Positions 9,207 through 16,599 of a stretch of DNA of 64,000 bases are shown piece after piece. Each line of letters opens with the position of its first letter. Within the stretch, counting starts at the first letter, position 1. Source of the DNA: Saccharothrix tamanrassetensis (lineage in GTDB: Bacteria; Actinomycetota; Actinomycetes; Mycobacteriales; Pseudonocardiaceae); NCBI RefSeq assembly GCF_014203665.1, contig NZ_JACHJN010000002.1, forward strand, positions 806,001 through 870,000. The letters run 5' to 3'. Below the pieces are notes generated by a model, which saw only the letters and a list, made by a program, of their open reading frames with translations, searched no databases and had not been told where the DNA came from. A program made the position numbers and the translations under genes.

Positions 9207-9240
9207 GGGCCGCCCCGGAGCCACAGCTCCCGGACGGCCC
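9207..9240 (-). terminator. terminator of the bL37 gene
   Basis: GGGCCGCCCCGGAGC pairs, with a mismatch, with GCTCCCGGACGGCCC around a short loop, and read on the minus strand it is followed by TTGTTGTT. It lies 19 bp past the bL37 stop. Confidence 0.7.
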
Positions 9241-9258
9241 AAGCCGCACCTGCACAGA

Positions 9259-9333
9259 TCAGGCGTTGGGGCGCTTCCCGTGGTTGGCGCCACCCTTCTT
9301 GCGGTCGCGGCGCTTGCGGGCACGCTTCGACAT
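9259..9333 (-). CDS. 50S ribosomal protein bL37 (24 residues)
   Basis: A 24-codon gene encoding a strongly basic peptide that starts MSKRARKRRDRKKGGA and ends NHGKRPNA. This is the tiny actinobacterial ribosomal protein bL37, first placed in mycobacterial 50S cryo-EM structures. It has a clear GGAG ribosome binding site eight bases before the ATG (AGGAGAACCCC) and its own terminator. It is too short for most gene callers. In this window it lies between rsrA and the biotinyl-domain gene, on the opposite strand. Confidence 0.9.
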   Translation of the reverse strand: MSKRARKRRDRKKGGANHGKRPNA

Positions 9334-9499
9334 GGGGTTCTCCTAGTGCTGCTCAGATTGCTTCTTGCCGTGCTCAGATCTGCGACATGCCCAGATCCGC
9401 TTCGTGCTCAGATTGCTTCACACCAGTGTGTCACGCCGAGACCTCCACCCGGCGCGGGGTCTGAACCGTGGTTGGATGGCGTCCGAGCGAAGGAGAGCG
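9334..9499. promoter_or_regulatory. divergent promoter region of bL37 and the biotinyl-domain gene
   Basis: This 166-bp divergent gap holds three copies of TGCTCAGAT (9350, 9371 and 9405), two of them extended to TGCTCAGATTGCTTC. They could be regulator sites or remnants of duplication. No clear -10/-35 pair was identified for either direction. Confidence 0.4.
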
Positions 9500-9715
9500 A
9501 TGGCCGAGGAGATCCGGGCGGAGATCGTCGCCAACGTGGCGCAGATCGCCGTCAGAGAGGGCGACGACGTCACCCACGAGACCACCGTCGTCATCCTGGA
9601 GAGCATGAAGATGGAGATCCCGGTCCTCCCCGAGGGCTCCGGCCGGATCAGCCGCATCACCGTCAAAGAGGGCGACGTCGTGCAAGAGGGCGATCTGATC
9701 GCGGTGGTGGAGTAG
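9500..9715 (+). CDS. biotin/lipoyl attachment domain protein (TB7.3-like)
   Basis: A 71-residue stand-alone biotinyl carrier domain; ESMKME at residues 34-39 places Lys37 as the modified residue. It resembles the small biotinylated protein TB7.3 (Rv3221c) of M. tuberculosis, which lies in the same position between the sigH/rshA pair and pdtaS. Its enzyme partner is unknown; it may serve as a carrier for a carboxylase encoded elsewhere. Start ATG 9500 has an AGGAG five bases upstream. Its TAG stop at 9713-9715 directly abuts the probable CTG start of pdtaS, in the same frame. Confidence 0.92.
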   Translation: MAEEIRAEIVANVAQIAVREGDDVTHETTVVILESMKMEIPVLPEGSGRISRITVKEGDVVQEGDLIAVVE

Positions 9716-11212
9716 CTGTCCACGCTCACCGACCTGCTGGCCGAGCACACCAAGCTCTCCGGTGCGGCCGTCGACCACCTGCAGCTGGTGGTCGCGGAGT
9801 GGCAGCTGCTGTCCGACCTCAGCTTCGCCGACTTCCTCCTGTGGGTGCCGCTGGACGACACCACCTTCCTGTGCGTCGCCCAAGCCCGCCCCACCACCGC
9901 CCCGACCGCGCACCCCGAGGACGTGGTCGGCAGCACGGTCGACGTCGAGGAGCACCCCCAGCTCCGCCGGGCCATGGCCGAGTCGCGCATCTGCCGCGAG
10001 GAGGACCCGCGCTGGCACCTCGGCGTCCCGGTCCGCCGTGAAGCCATCCCGGTGAAGCGCCACGACCCGGTCAAGCACCACGACGAGGTCATCGCGGTCC
10101 TGAGCCGCAACACCAACCTGGCCGTCCCGCGCGTGCCGAGCCCCCTGGAGATCTCCTACCTGGGCAGCGCCGCCGACCTCTGCCAGATGATCTCCGACGG
10201 CACGTTCCCCACCACCGAACCGTCCCCGGACGTGCACACCAGCCCCCGCGTCGGCGACGGCCTGATCCGCCTGGACGCCTCCGGCGCCGTGGTGTTCGCC
10301 AGCCCCAACGCCCTGAGCGCGTACCACCGCATGGGCCACGCTTCCGACCTGGTCGGTGTGCACCTGGCACCCCTCACCCGGTCCCTCATCGGCGACCCGT
10401 TCGACGCCACCGAGGTAGCCCAGCGCATCCGGTCGGCTCTCGACGGCCAGCCCAGCATGCGCATCGAAGCCGAATCCCGGCGAGGCGCGGCCGTCCTCTT
10501 CCGCGCCCTGCCGCTGCGCCCGCGAGGCAGCGCCGCGGGTGCGCTCGTCCTCTGCCGCGACGTCACCGAGGTCCGCCGCCGGGACCGCGCCCTCATGTCG
10601 AAGGACGCGACCATCCGCGAGATCCACCACCGCGTGAAGAACAACCTCCAGACGGTGGCCGCGCTCCTGCGCCTGCAGAGCCGGCGCACCAGCTCCGAAG
10701 AGGCTCGCGAGGCCCTCGCCGAGTCGGTCCGCCGGGTGACGTCCATCGCCCTGGTGCACGAGACGCTCTCCATGTCCGTCGACGAGCGGGTCGACCTGGA
10801 CGACGTCGTGGACAAGGTCATCCCGATGATGTCCGACGTGGCGGCCACCGAGTCCCAGGTCGTGGTGAGGCGCGAGGGGCCGTTCGGCATCGTCCAGGCC
10901 GAACTCGCCACCCCGCTGGTGATGGTCCTGACCGAACTCGTCCAGAACGCCTTCGAGCACGCCTACGCCGCCGGCGAGCGCGGCGAGGTGGTCGTGCACG
11001 CCGAGCGTTCCGCCAAATGGCTCGACGTGGTGATCTCCGACGACGGCAAGGGCCTGCCGCCGGGCTTCTCGCTGGAACGCACCGACCGGCTGGGTCTCCA
11101 GATCGTGCGGACCCTGGTGGAATCCGAACTCAGGGGCAGTCTGAGCTTGCGGCGCAGGCCCCGAGGCGGTACAGAGGCGGTCCTGCGCGTACCGCTCAGA
11201 GCGCGGCGTTAA
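9716..11212 (+). CDS. pdtaS: sensor histidine kinase PdtaS
   Basis: A cytosolic two-component kinase of the HisKA_2 type, partner of the RNA-binding antiterminator PdtaR. It has an N-terminal GAF-like domain (STLTDLLAEHTKLSG to about residue 150), a PAS domain (VFASPNALSAYHRMG), the phosphoacceptor IREIHHRVKNNLQTVAALLRLQ (His near 303) and an HATPase with ELVQNAFEHA, DDGKGLP and GLQIVRTLV. M. tuberculosis PdtaS begins MSTLGDLLAEHT; here the equivalent STLTDLLAEHT directly follows a CTG at 9716, itself directly after the TAG of the upstream gene. CTG is therefore chosen (498 residues, against about 501). The next usual start would be GTG 9788. Confidence 0.9.
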   Translation: MSTLTDLLAEHTKLSGAAVDHLQLVVAEWQLLSDLSFADFLLWVPLDDTTFLCVAQARPTTAPTAHPEDVVGSTVDVEEHPQLRRAMAESRICREEDPRWHLGVPVRREAIPVKRHDPVKHHDEVIAVLSRNTNLAVPRVPSPLEISYLGSAADLCQMISDGTFPTTEPSPDVHTSPRVGDGLIRLDASGAVVFASPNALSAYHRMGHASDLVGVHLAPLTRSLIGDPFDATEVAQRIRSALDGQPSMRIEAESRRGAAVLFRALPLRPRGSAAGALVLCRDVTEVRRRDRALMSKDATIREIHHRVKNNLQTVAALLRLQSRRTSSEEAREALAESVRRVTSIALVHETLSMSVDERVDLDDVVDKVIPMMSDVAATESQVVVRREGPFGIVQAELATPLVMVLTELVQNAFEHAYAAGERGEVVVHAERSAKWLDVVISDDGKGLPPGFSLERTDRLGLQIVRTLVESELRGSLSLRRRPRGGTEAVLRVPLRARR

Positions 11213-11286
11213 ACTAACCCCCGTGCACACGTGACGACCTACCTCAGCGGAGTCACGTGGTCATGCGGGAGGGTGTGCAACACAAG

Positions 11287-11324
11287 CGAAAGGCCCGACA
11301 CCTGGCACGGTGTCGGGCCTTTCG
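11287..11324. terminator. bidirectional terminator between pdtaS and whiB1
   Basis: A perfect 16-bp stem (CGAAAGGCCCGACACC and its complement) with a 6-base loop lies between the convergent pdtaS and whiB1. The GAAA/TTTC ends make it serviceable in both directions. Confidence 0.85.
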
Positions 11325-11343
11325 TCTGCGTTGTGCGCGACGC

Positions 11344-11598
11344 TCAGGCGTTGCTGCGAGCCCTGGTCCGGGCGTTGCGACGCTTGAGCGCGCGGCGCTC
11401 GTCTTCGCTCATCCCGCCCCACACGCCGGCGTCCTGGCCGCTCTCCAGTGCCCACGCGAGGCAGTCGGAGACGACGGGACAACGGCGGCAGACGGTCTTC
11501 GCCTCGGCGATCTGGAGGAGCGCGGGACCGCTGTTCCCCACGGGGAAGAACAGTTCGGGGTCCTCGTCGCGGCAGATCGCGCGGTGGCGCCAGTCCAT
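11344..11598 (-). CDS. whiB1: WhiB1-type iron-sulfur transcriptional regulator
   Basis: An 84-residue Wbl protein. Cys9, Cys37, Cys40 and Cys46 are the ligands of the [4Fe-4S] cluster; GVWGGMSEDERRALKRR is the family's beta-turn and basic tail. WhiB1 binds the sigma-70 region 4 of the housekeeping sigma factor and responds to nitric oxide; it is essential in mycobacteria. Start ATG 11598 is preceded by GAGGAGTAG. It is convergent to pdtaS, as Rv3219 is to Rv3220c. The upstream region carries two CRP-like sites (separate entry). Confidence 0.95.
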   Translation of the reverse strand: MDWRHRAICRDEDPELFFPVGNSGPALLQIAEAKTVCRRCPVVSDCLAWALESGQDAGVWGGMSEDERRALKRRNARTRARSNA

Positions 11599-11961
11599 TG
11601 GAACTACTCCTCAGCTAGGCGCGCTCAAGGCACGCCACTCGTCAGCGGTCGGTTTTTGGGGTGCTTGTGAATGCTTTCACGAACGGCCGGGATGTCAAGG
11701 GGTTAGCACTAACCCGGTGAGTGAACTCACCCGAAAGATCGACTGGGTTCAGCCGGCTTTCACTCTGCGGTGTCGCTACAGGCCACGACATCGCGGATGG
11801 GTAGCGCTCCGGTCACACCACGGTCACACCGCAGTGATCTTCTCGCCGCCAGGCGCCGGCCCGCCCGAACCCCGGCCCGCCCGTCGGATCCGAGCCCGCC
11901 GGTCGAACCGTGCCCGTCGGATCTCAGCCGGTCGAACCGTGCCCGTCCGACCTCCGCCCGG
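11599..11961 (-). promoter_or_regulatory. whiB1 promoter region with two CRP-like sites
   Basis: On the minus strand TTGACA at 11698-11693 is followed after 17 bases by AGCATT (11675-11670), a plausible promoter. TGTGA-N6-TCACG (11666-11681) covers the -10, and GGTGA-N6-TCACC (11716-11731) is centred near -60; both fit the actinobacterial CRP/GlxR consensus TGTGA-N6-TCACA. A further 7-bp palindrome, GGGTTAG-CA-CTAACCC, lies at 11700-11715. The remainder to 11961 is the C-rich downstream flank of the diacylglycerol-kinase gene, where I see no gene. Confidence 0.65.
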
Positions 11962-12906
11962 TCACACCGCGACCGTGAGCGCCTGCCGCACCGACGTGAA
12001 CTCCACTTCGGTGCACACGCCGAGCAGGTCGCCGTCCACCTGCAGGTTGACCGGCTCGGGGCTCGTCACCCTGACGAACTCGACGTCGTCACGCCTGAGC
12101 AGGTTCGCGCCCTTGGGGTTCCCGTCCGTGGCCAGAAGATGCGTCACGTAGCGGGTAATTGTCGGCAGACCCAGCGCACGCAGGGCGAACAGCCCGAGAT
12201 CACCGTCGAACGACGTGCTCGGGTTGAGCCGGATGGCCTTGTCCTTCAGGTAGGTCCACGGGTCCGTGTTCGACACGAAGGCCAGCCGCACGTCCTCGAA
12301 CGGCTCCTCGTCCGGGATCCGCACGGTCAACCGCGACGGGTGCCGCCGCTGCGTCACATAACTGGCGAACGCGGTCCGCACGTACAGCGCCGGTGAGGCC
12401 TCGCGCCCCTTGGCGCGCTGCTCCTCCACACCCGCGACCACGTCGGCGTCCCAGCCGACACCCGCGTTGAACGTGAACCACCGGTCGTACGACGAACCCG
12501 CGCCTGCCGAGGACACCCGGCCGAGCCCGACCTTCCGGCTGGTCCCGTGCTCGATGGCCTGCAACAGGCGGTAGGTGGCTTCCACCGGATCGCGGGGCAA
12601 CCCCAGGGCGCCCGCGAAGACGTTCGCCGACCCGCCGGGCACGACGCCCAGCATCGGCACGCCAGGCCCGCTGCCGTTGCGCAGCACGCCGTTGACGACC
12701 TCGTTCACCGTGCCGTCCCCGCCGTGCGCCACGACCAGGTCGTACGCGTCCACCACGGCCTGCGCGGCGGCGTCCGCCGCGTGCCCGCGGTAGTTCGTCT
12801 CGACGATGTCGAGCTTCACATCGCTGGCCAGCGCGTGCGCGAGCACGTCCCGGCCGGCAGGCGTGGTCGCCGTCGCCTGCGGGTTGACCACCAGAAGTGC
12901 GCGCAC
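11962..12906 (-). CDS. diacylglycerol/sphingosine kinase-family lipid kinase
   Basis: A 314-residue protein of the DAGK catalytic domain family (YegS/BmrU-like). The N-terminus VRALLVVNPQA and the nucleotide-binding signature VAHGGDGTVNEVVNGVL near residue 62, followed by GVVPGGSANVFA, are typical. The C-terminal half has the beta-sandwich elements FNAGVGWDADVV and VNLQVDGDLLG. Such enzymes phosphorylate diacylglycerol or related lipids; the substrate here is unknown. The start is GTG 12906, directly before the conserved ALLVVNP. Nothing suggests an operon. Confidence 0.92.
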   Translation of the reverse strand: MRALLVVNPQATATTPAGRDVLAHALASDVKLDIVETNYRGHAADAAAQAVVDAYDLVVAHGGDGTVNEVVNGVLRNGSGPGVPMLGVVPGGSANVFAGALGLPRDPVEATYRLLQAIEHGTSRKVGLGRVSSAGAGSSYDRWFTFNAGVGWDADVVAGVEEQRAKGREASPALYVRTAFASYVTQRRHPSRLTVRIPDEEPFEDVRLAFVSNTDPWTYLKDKAIRLNPSTSFDGDLGLFALRALGLPTITRYVTHLLATDGNPKGANLLRRDDVEFVRVTSPEPVNLQVDGDLLGVCTEVEFTSVRQALTVAV

Positions 12907-13161
12907 TACTGAAGGGTAGGACAGCGCGTGACCCGGCACAGGTTGCGCTTCACCCGGAGGAGGGTTCAGGGCGCACGAAAGTGGTCCAGATCTCCCTTCC
13001 CGCGTACCGCTGCGGAGGTCCCCGCGACAAGTGCACCCCGGCCCGACCGCCGGCTTGCCAAGGAACTCCCTTGATCTTCGCTCTTGGGACGGTGGAACGG
13101 GACTCGCCAACCGGGTGGCCTACGATGCGTGACGAGTACGCACCGTGAGGAAAGGCCCAGC

Positions 13162-13560
13162 GTGACACAGGAGAAGCGGATCCCGCGCGAGGTCCGCACC
13201 GCCGGCGTGCTGACCGCCTTGCAGGGCCTCGTCGGACTGGCCTTCGCGGTCGCGCTGGTGATCCGGGCGTTCGCCGTGGACCACGTCGGCGACGTGCTGG
13301 GGGAGGCCGCGTACTTCGCGGTGCTGGGCGGCGGCGTGCTGGCCGCCGGCATCGGCCTGGTGCTCGCGAAGCACTGGGCGCGCACGCCGGCGATCGTCGT
13401 GCAGCTCCTCCTGTTGGGTGTCGCCTGGTACACGTACGGACCATCCGGTCAGCAGCTGTACGGCGCCCTGCTCGGCTTGTACGTCGTGGTCGTGATCGTG
13501 CTGCTGTTCACCGCCCCCGTGCGCCGGTGGGCGCTGGGCGTCGACGAAGCGGACGAGTGA
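13162..13560 (+). CDS. four-helix integral membrane protein
   Basis: A 132-residue protein with four predicted membrane helices (about residues 14-34, 47-68, 74-92 and 97-118), a basic cytoplasmic N-terminus (VTQEKRIPREVR) and an acidic tail. No family signature is recognised; similar small membrane proteins are widespread in actinomycetes. Start GTG 13162 is preceded by GAGGAAAGG. The 255-bp gap before it contains TACGAT near 13122, a possible -10. It is monocistronic. Confidence 0.78.
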   Translation: MTQEKRIPREVRTAGVLTALQGLVGLAFAVALVIRAFAVDHVGDVLGEAAYFAVLGGGVLAAGIGLVLAKHWARTPAIVVQLLLLGVAWYTYGPSGQQLYGALLGLYVVVVIVLLFTAPVRRWALGVDEADE

Positions 13561-13750
13561 CCCACCGGACGCCAGGCGCGGCAAACGAATGGCATAGCAA
13601 AAGGGTACGAAACCGGCGAGTAGGGCCATTCGGACGCCGACTATCGGCTGGCTGAACGCCAACTAACGGCGGGTGTTCGGATTCACCTTGACGAGTGACG
13701 CTGTGGATGGTGATTTCACCACTCCCTGCGTTCGTCGAGGTGACAAGTAC

Positions 13751-14497
13751 ATGCGATTGAATCGCGCCCTGTCCGCGGTGGTCGGAGCAGCCACCGCACT
13801 GATCTCCGCACTCGCGATGACCACCCTGGCCCCTGCCGCACAGGCCCAGGAGTCCGACGTCACGCCGTACATCATCGGTGGTGGCACCGCCGGCAACGCC
13901 CCTTGGGCGGCCCGTCTCTTCCGCAACGGCCAGCAGAACTGCTCGGCCACCATCATCGCCCCGACCTGGATCCTGACCGCGCAGCACTGCGTGGCCAGCT
14001 CCGGCACCTACACGTTCCGGGTCGGCAGCCTCGACCAGACCACCGGCGGCACCCTGGTCACCGCGACCCGGATCATCCAGCACCCGTCGGTCGACCTGGC
14101 GCTCGCGCAGCTCGACCGGTCGGTGTCGGCCACCTACGCGCCGCTGGGCACCACCAGCGCCGTGCAGACCGGCCAGACCGTGCAGCTCTACGGCTGGGGC
14201 GCGACCTGCACCAACCAGCCCGAGATCAACTGCCAGTCCCGCTACCTCAAGGTGGCCAACACCCGGGTGACCTCGGTCAACGGGCGTGACTACCGGGGCG
14301 GCGTGGCGATCTCGGTGACCCGCGTCGACGGCATCGCCGCCGGCGGCGACTCGGGCGGCCCGATGTTCGCCACCAGCCCGGTCGACGGCAAGCGCTACCA
14401 GGTGGGCGTGGCGTCCACCAGCGACCGCTCCCGCACGTCGAACTACACCGCCGTCACCCGCTACCGCGACTGGATCCGTTCCTACGCGGGCGTCTGA
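13751..14497 (+). CDS. secreted trypsin-fold (S1) serine protease
   Basis: A 248-residue preproenzyme. Residues 1-36 are a Sec signal peptide ending AQA; a short propeptide leads to IIGGG, the mature N-terminus of S1 proteases. The catalytic triad is visible in LTAQHC (His), VDLALAQL (Asp) and GGDSGGPMF (Ser), with two likely disulfides. The residue at the S1-pocket base (six before the catalytic Ser) is Ile instead of Asp and the usual neighbouring Cys is missing, so trypsin-like Arg/Lys specificity is not expected. ATG 13751 starts the signal peptide; a terminator follows the gene. Confidence 0.9.
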   Translation: MRLNRALSAVVGAATALISALAMTTLAPAAQAQESDVTPYIIGGGTAGNAPWAARLFRNGQQNCSATIIAPTWILTAQHCVASSGTYTFRVGSLDQTTGGTLVTATRIIQHPSVDLALAQLDRSVSATYAPLGTTSAVQTGQTVQLYGWGATCTNQPEINCQSRYLKVANTRVTSVNGRDYRGGVAISVTRVDGIAAGGDSGGPMFATSPVDGKRYQVGVASTSDRSRTSNYTAVTRYRDWIRSYAGV

Positions 14498-14508
14498 CGA
14501 CACCACTT

Positions 14509-14560
14509 CCCGGCCGAGGGGGTTGACTCCCTTTCTCCCTGCACCGCCCCCTCGGCCGGG
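14509..14560 (+). terminator. terminator of the serine protease gene
   Basis: CCCGGCCGAGGGGG (14509-14522) pairs perfectly with 14547-14560 across a 24-base loop, 11 bp after the stop codon. No strong T-tract follows. Confidence 0.6.
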
Positions 14561-14704
14561 CACCACGGGGTTTGGATTTCCACCGGTTCACCAGTCACAA
14601 TCACCCTGCGTGTTCACGATTGGCGGATGGACACGAACGGAGTAGCCGGATACCGTTCGGCTGGCGTTCGCGCCGCTCCGGAAGCGTTCAGGGTGAGGTG
14701 CGTG

Positions 14705-15502
14705 GTGCAAATCCCCCCGAGGTGGGTTTCGGCGAGTGGTGACGCCGAGCGCCCCAACGTGGCCCGGCTGTACGACTACTACCTCGGCGGCGCGCACAAC
14801 TTCGCGGTCGACCGCGCGTTCGCCGAGCAGTTCACGAAGCTCGTCCCCACCGCCGAGATGGTCCAGCACACCCGTTCGTTCCTGCGCCGCGCGGTCCGGG
14901 TGTGCGTGGAGAACGGCATCCGCCAGTTCCTCGACCTCGGCTCCGGCATCCCCACCGCGGGCAACGTGCACGAGGTCGCCCAGCAGGCCGACCCGACCTG
15001 CCGCGTGGTGTACGTGGACAACGAGCCGGCGACCGTCGCCCACGGCCGCACCATGCTGCGCGGCAACCCGAGCGTGGCCATGGTGGAGGCGGACGTCCGC
15101 GACCCCGACGCCGTGCTCTGCTCGCCGGAGGTGCGCAGGCTGCTCGACCTGTCCGAGCCGGTGGGCGTGCTGATGGTGGGGATCCTGCCGTACCTGTCGG
15201 ACGACGACCGGCCTGCCGAGGTGGTCGCGCGCTACCGCGCCGCGATGGCTCCCGGCAGCCACCTGGTGGTCAGCCACCTGACCGCCGACGTGCAGCCGGA
15301 GTTGGTGGAGAAGCTGGTCGCCGTGGTCGCCGAGGCGCTGACCCCGGTCGTGGCCCGGTCCCGGTCCGACATCGAGCCCGTGCTGGCGGGCTTCGACCTG
15401 CTGGAGCCCGGCCTGGTGCTGGCCACCCGGTGGCGCGGCGAGGGTGAGGCCTCGACCGGCGCGGAGACGATCAACTACGGCGCGGTGGGCGTCAAGAGCT
15501 GA
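14705..15502 (+). CDS. SAM-dependent methyltransferase, DUF574 (Methyltransf_19) family
   Basis: A 265-residue protein of the actinobacterial DUF574 family. RPNVARLYDYYLGGAHNFAVDR is the family's signature; FLDLGSGIPTAGNVHEVA is the SAM-binding glycine-rich motif, VVYVDNEPATVAHG the acidic loop and GILPYLSDDDRPAEVV the post-motif. Substrates of this large streptomycete/pseudonocardial family are mostly unknown. GTG 14705 is chosen for the GAGG at 14695-14698 and family length; ATG 14627, in frame, would add 26 residues. No operon partners. Confidence 0.88.
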   Translation: MQIPPRWVSASGDAERPNVARLYDYYLGGAHNFAVDRAFAEQFTKLVPTAEMVQHTRSFLRRAVRVCVENGIRQFLDLGSGIPTAGNVHEVAQQADPTCRVVYVDNEPATVAHGRTMLRGNPSVAMVEADVRDPDAVLCSPEVRRLLDLSEPVGVLMVGILPYLSDDDRPAEVVARYRAAMAPGSHLVVSHLTADVQPELVEKLVAVVAEALTPVVARSRSDIEPVLAGFDLLEPGLVLATRWRGEGEASTGAETINYGAVGVKS

Positions 15503-15569
15503 AGCTTCACCGCAGCCGTCCGTCACCCCGGCTGTACATAACCGCGTCGTCCGTTATCCCGGCTGTCCG

Positions 15570-16010
15570 TCACCGCGTCCCAGGCGACTCCGAACCCTCC
15601 GTCAGCCGCCGCGTCTGCTCCCTGAGCACGTCGATCGCGCGGGTCACCCAGTCCGCGATGACCTCCTGCTGCTCGGGCGAGTAGCGCGAGGTCAGCTCAC
15701 CCATCGCCGCGCTCAGGCCGGCGAACACCCGCCCGAACCCGTCACCGATCGCGGTGACCACCACCCGCCTGCGGTCCTCCGGGTCGGGGTCGCGGCGGGC
15801 GAGCCCCGCGCGTTCCAACCGGTCGATCACGCCGGTGACCGCACCGGGTGTCAGGCCGATGCGCTTGGCCAGGTCACCTGCGCTCAGCGGGCCGTGCCGA
15901 CCGATCAAGGCCAGTGCCCGCTGGTCGACGGCAGTGACCCCGAGGTGCGCCCCCACCGCCTCGTGGTACGCGACCACGGCGGTGCTCAGCTCACGCCCCA
16001 GATCGCTCAT
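15570..16010 (-). CDS. MarR-family transcriptional regulator
   Basis: A 146-residue winged-helix regulator: LIGRHGPLSAGDLAKRIGLTPGAVTGVIDRLERAGLARRDPDPEDRR contains the recognition helix and the DxR wing typical of MarR. The ligand is unknown. Start ATG 16010 (GTG 16019 is possible). It is divergent from a membrane-protein gene, and the intergenic palindrome TTCAGTACACTGAA is the likely operator for both, so it is probably an autorepressor that also controls the neighbour. Confidence 0.9.
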   Translation of the reverse strand: MSDLGRELSTAVVAYHEAVGAHLGVTAVDQRALALIGRHGPLSAGDLAKRIGLTPGAVTGVIDRLERAGLARRDPDPEDRRRVVVTAIGDGFGRVFAGLSAAMGELTSRYSPEQQEVIADWVTRAIDVLREQTRRLTEGSESPGTR

Positions 16011-16036
16011 GCCGAGCACTTTAACGCGCCAGATAT

Positions 16037-16050
16037 TTCAGTACACTGAA
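16037..16050. promoter_or_regulatory. probable MarR operator
   Basis: A perfect 14-bp palindrome, TTCAGTACACTGAA, lies centrally between the divergent MarR and membrane-protein genes, surrounded by AT-rich sequence unusual for this genome. Size and position fit a MarR dimer site. Confidence 0.7.
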
Positions 16051-16077
16051 CTAAAATATTGACGAGGGGAGAGTTCA

Positions 16078-16599
16078 GTGTCGGAGTGGAAGCTCGCGCT
16101 GGAGGTGCCGCGCTGGGCGTGGCGGTTCTACCTGCGCCACCTGCCGGTGATCGTCGGGCTGTCGCTGATCCCGTCCGTGCAACGGCTCGTCACGGTGAAC
16201 TGGGGCATCCCGGACGGGCTCGCGCTCGCGTCCGAAGTGGTCGTGATGGCGGCGCGGGTGGCCCTGGTGGCGGTGATCGCGTGGCTCGCGCTGCGCGGCG
16301 AGCGGTTGTCGTGGCGGAACTTCACCGGGTTCGCCTCGGCGCACTGGCCCAGCCTGGTGTTCCAGGGCGTGCTGCTGTCGGTGGCGTTCCTGCTGTTCGA
16401 CGTGGTGCTGGAGACCGTGGTCGGCGGCCTGCTGCCGGCGGCGTCCCGGCAGACCTACCTGGCGGTGCTGCTGTTCGTGAAGAACCCGACGGTGATCGCG
16501 TTCACGTTCGTGTGGTGGGTCGGCCTGGTGCGCCGGACCTCCCGCTCGGGGTCGCGGGAGGTCCGGCGCGACGATCAGGCCGCCGCCGGGCCCTGGTAG
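16078..16599 (+). CDS. integral membrane protein controlled by MarR
   Basis: A 173-residue membrane protein with about four to five hydrophobic segments (near residues 20-35, 45-70, 92-112 and 130-150). No known family is recognised. Start GTG 16078 follows GAGGGGAGAG. As the divergent partner of a MarR gene it may be involved in efflux or envelope response, but this is only inference from position. Its last 25 bp overlap the 3' end of the convergent DUF5684 gene, and its tail codons (RRTSRSGSREVRR) form a perfect 15-bp hairpin. Confidence 0.75.
   Translation: MSEWKLALEVPRWAWRFYLRHLPVIVGLSLIPSVQRLVTVNWGIPDGLALASEVVVMAARVALVAVIAWLALRGERLSWRNFTGFASAHWPSLVFQGVLLSVAFLLFDVVLETVVGGLLPAASRQTYLAVLLFVKNPTVIAFTFVWWVGLVRRTSRSGSREVRRDDQAAAGPW
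16530..16569. terminator. hairpin inside the 3' coding end of the convergent pair
   Basis: GCGCCGGACCTCCCG (16530-16544) is perfectly complementary to 16555-16569 around a 10-base loop. It lies within the C-terminal codons of the plus-strand gene and just past the stop of the minus-strand DUF5684 gene, for which it would act as a terminator. Confidence 0.6.

Larger units (their letters stand above)
8815..9258. other. intergenic region between rsrA and the bL37 gene
   Basis: This 444-bp gap holds the nested palindrome at 8892-9037 and the bL37 terminator at 9207-9240. Between them is a 19-bp near-direct repeat, CCGTCCGGCGAGGACGCCC and its one-base variant, about 40 bp apart (near 9107 and 9147). 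Short open frames across it derive from the palindrome arms and have no ribosome binding site or family resemblance, so I see no gene here. Confidence 0.6.
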
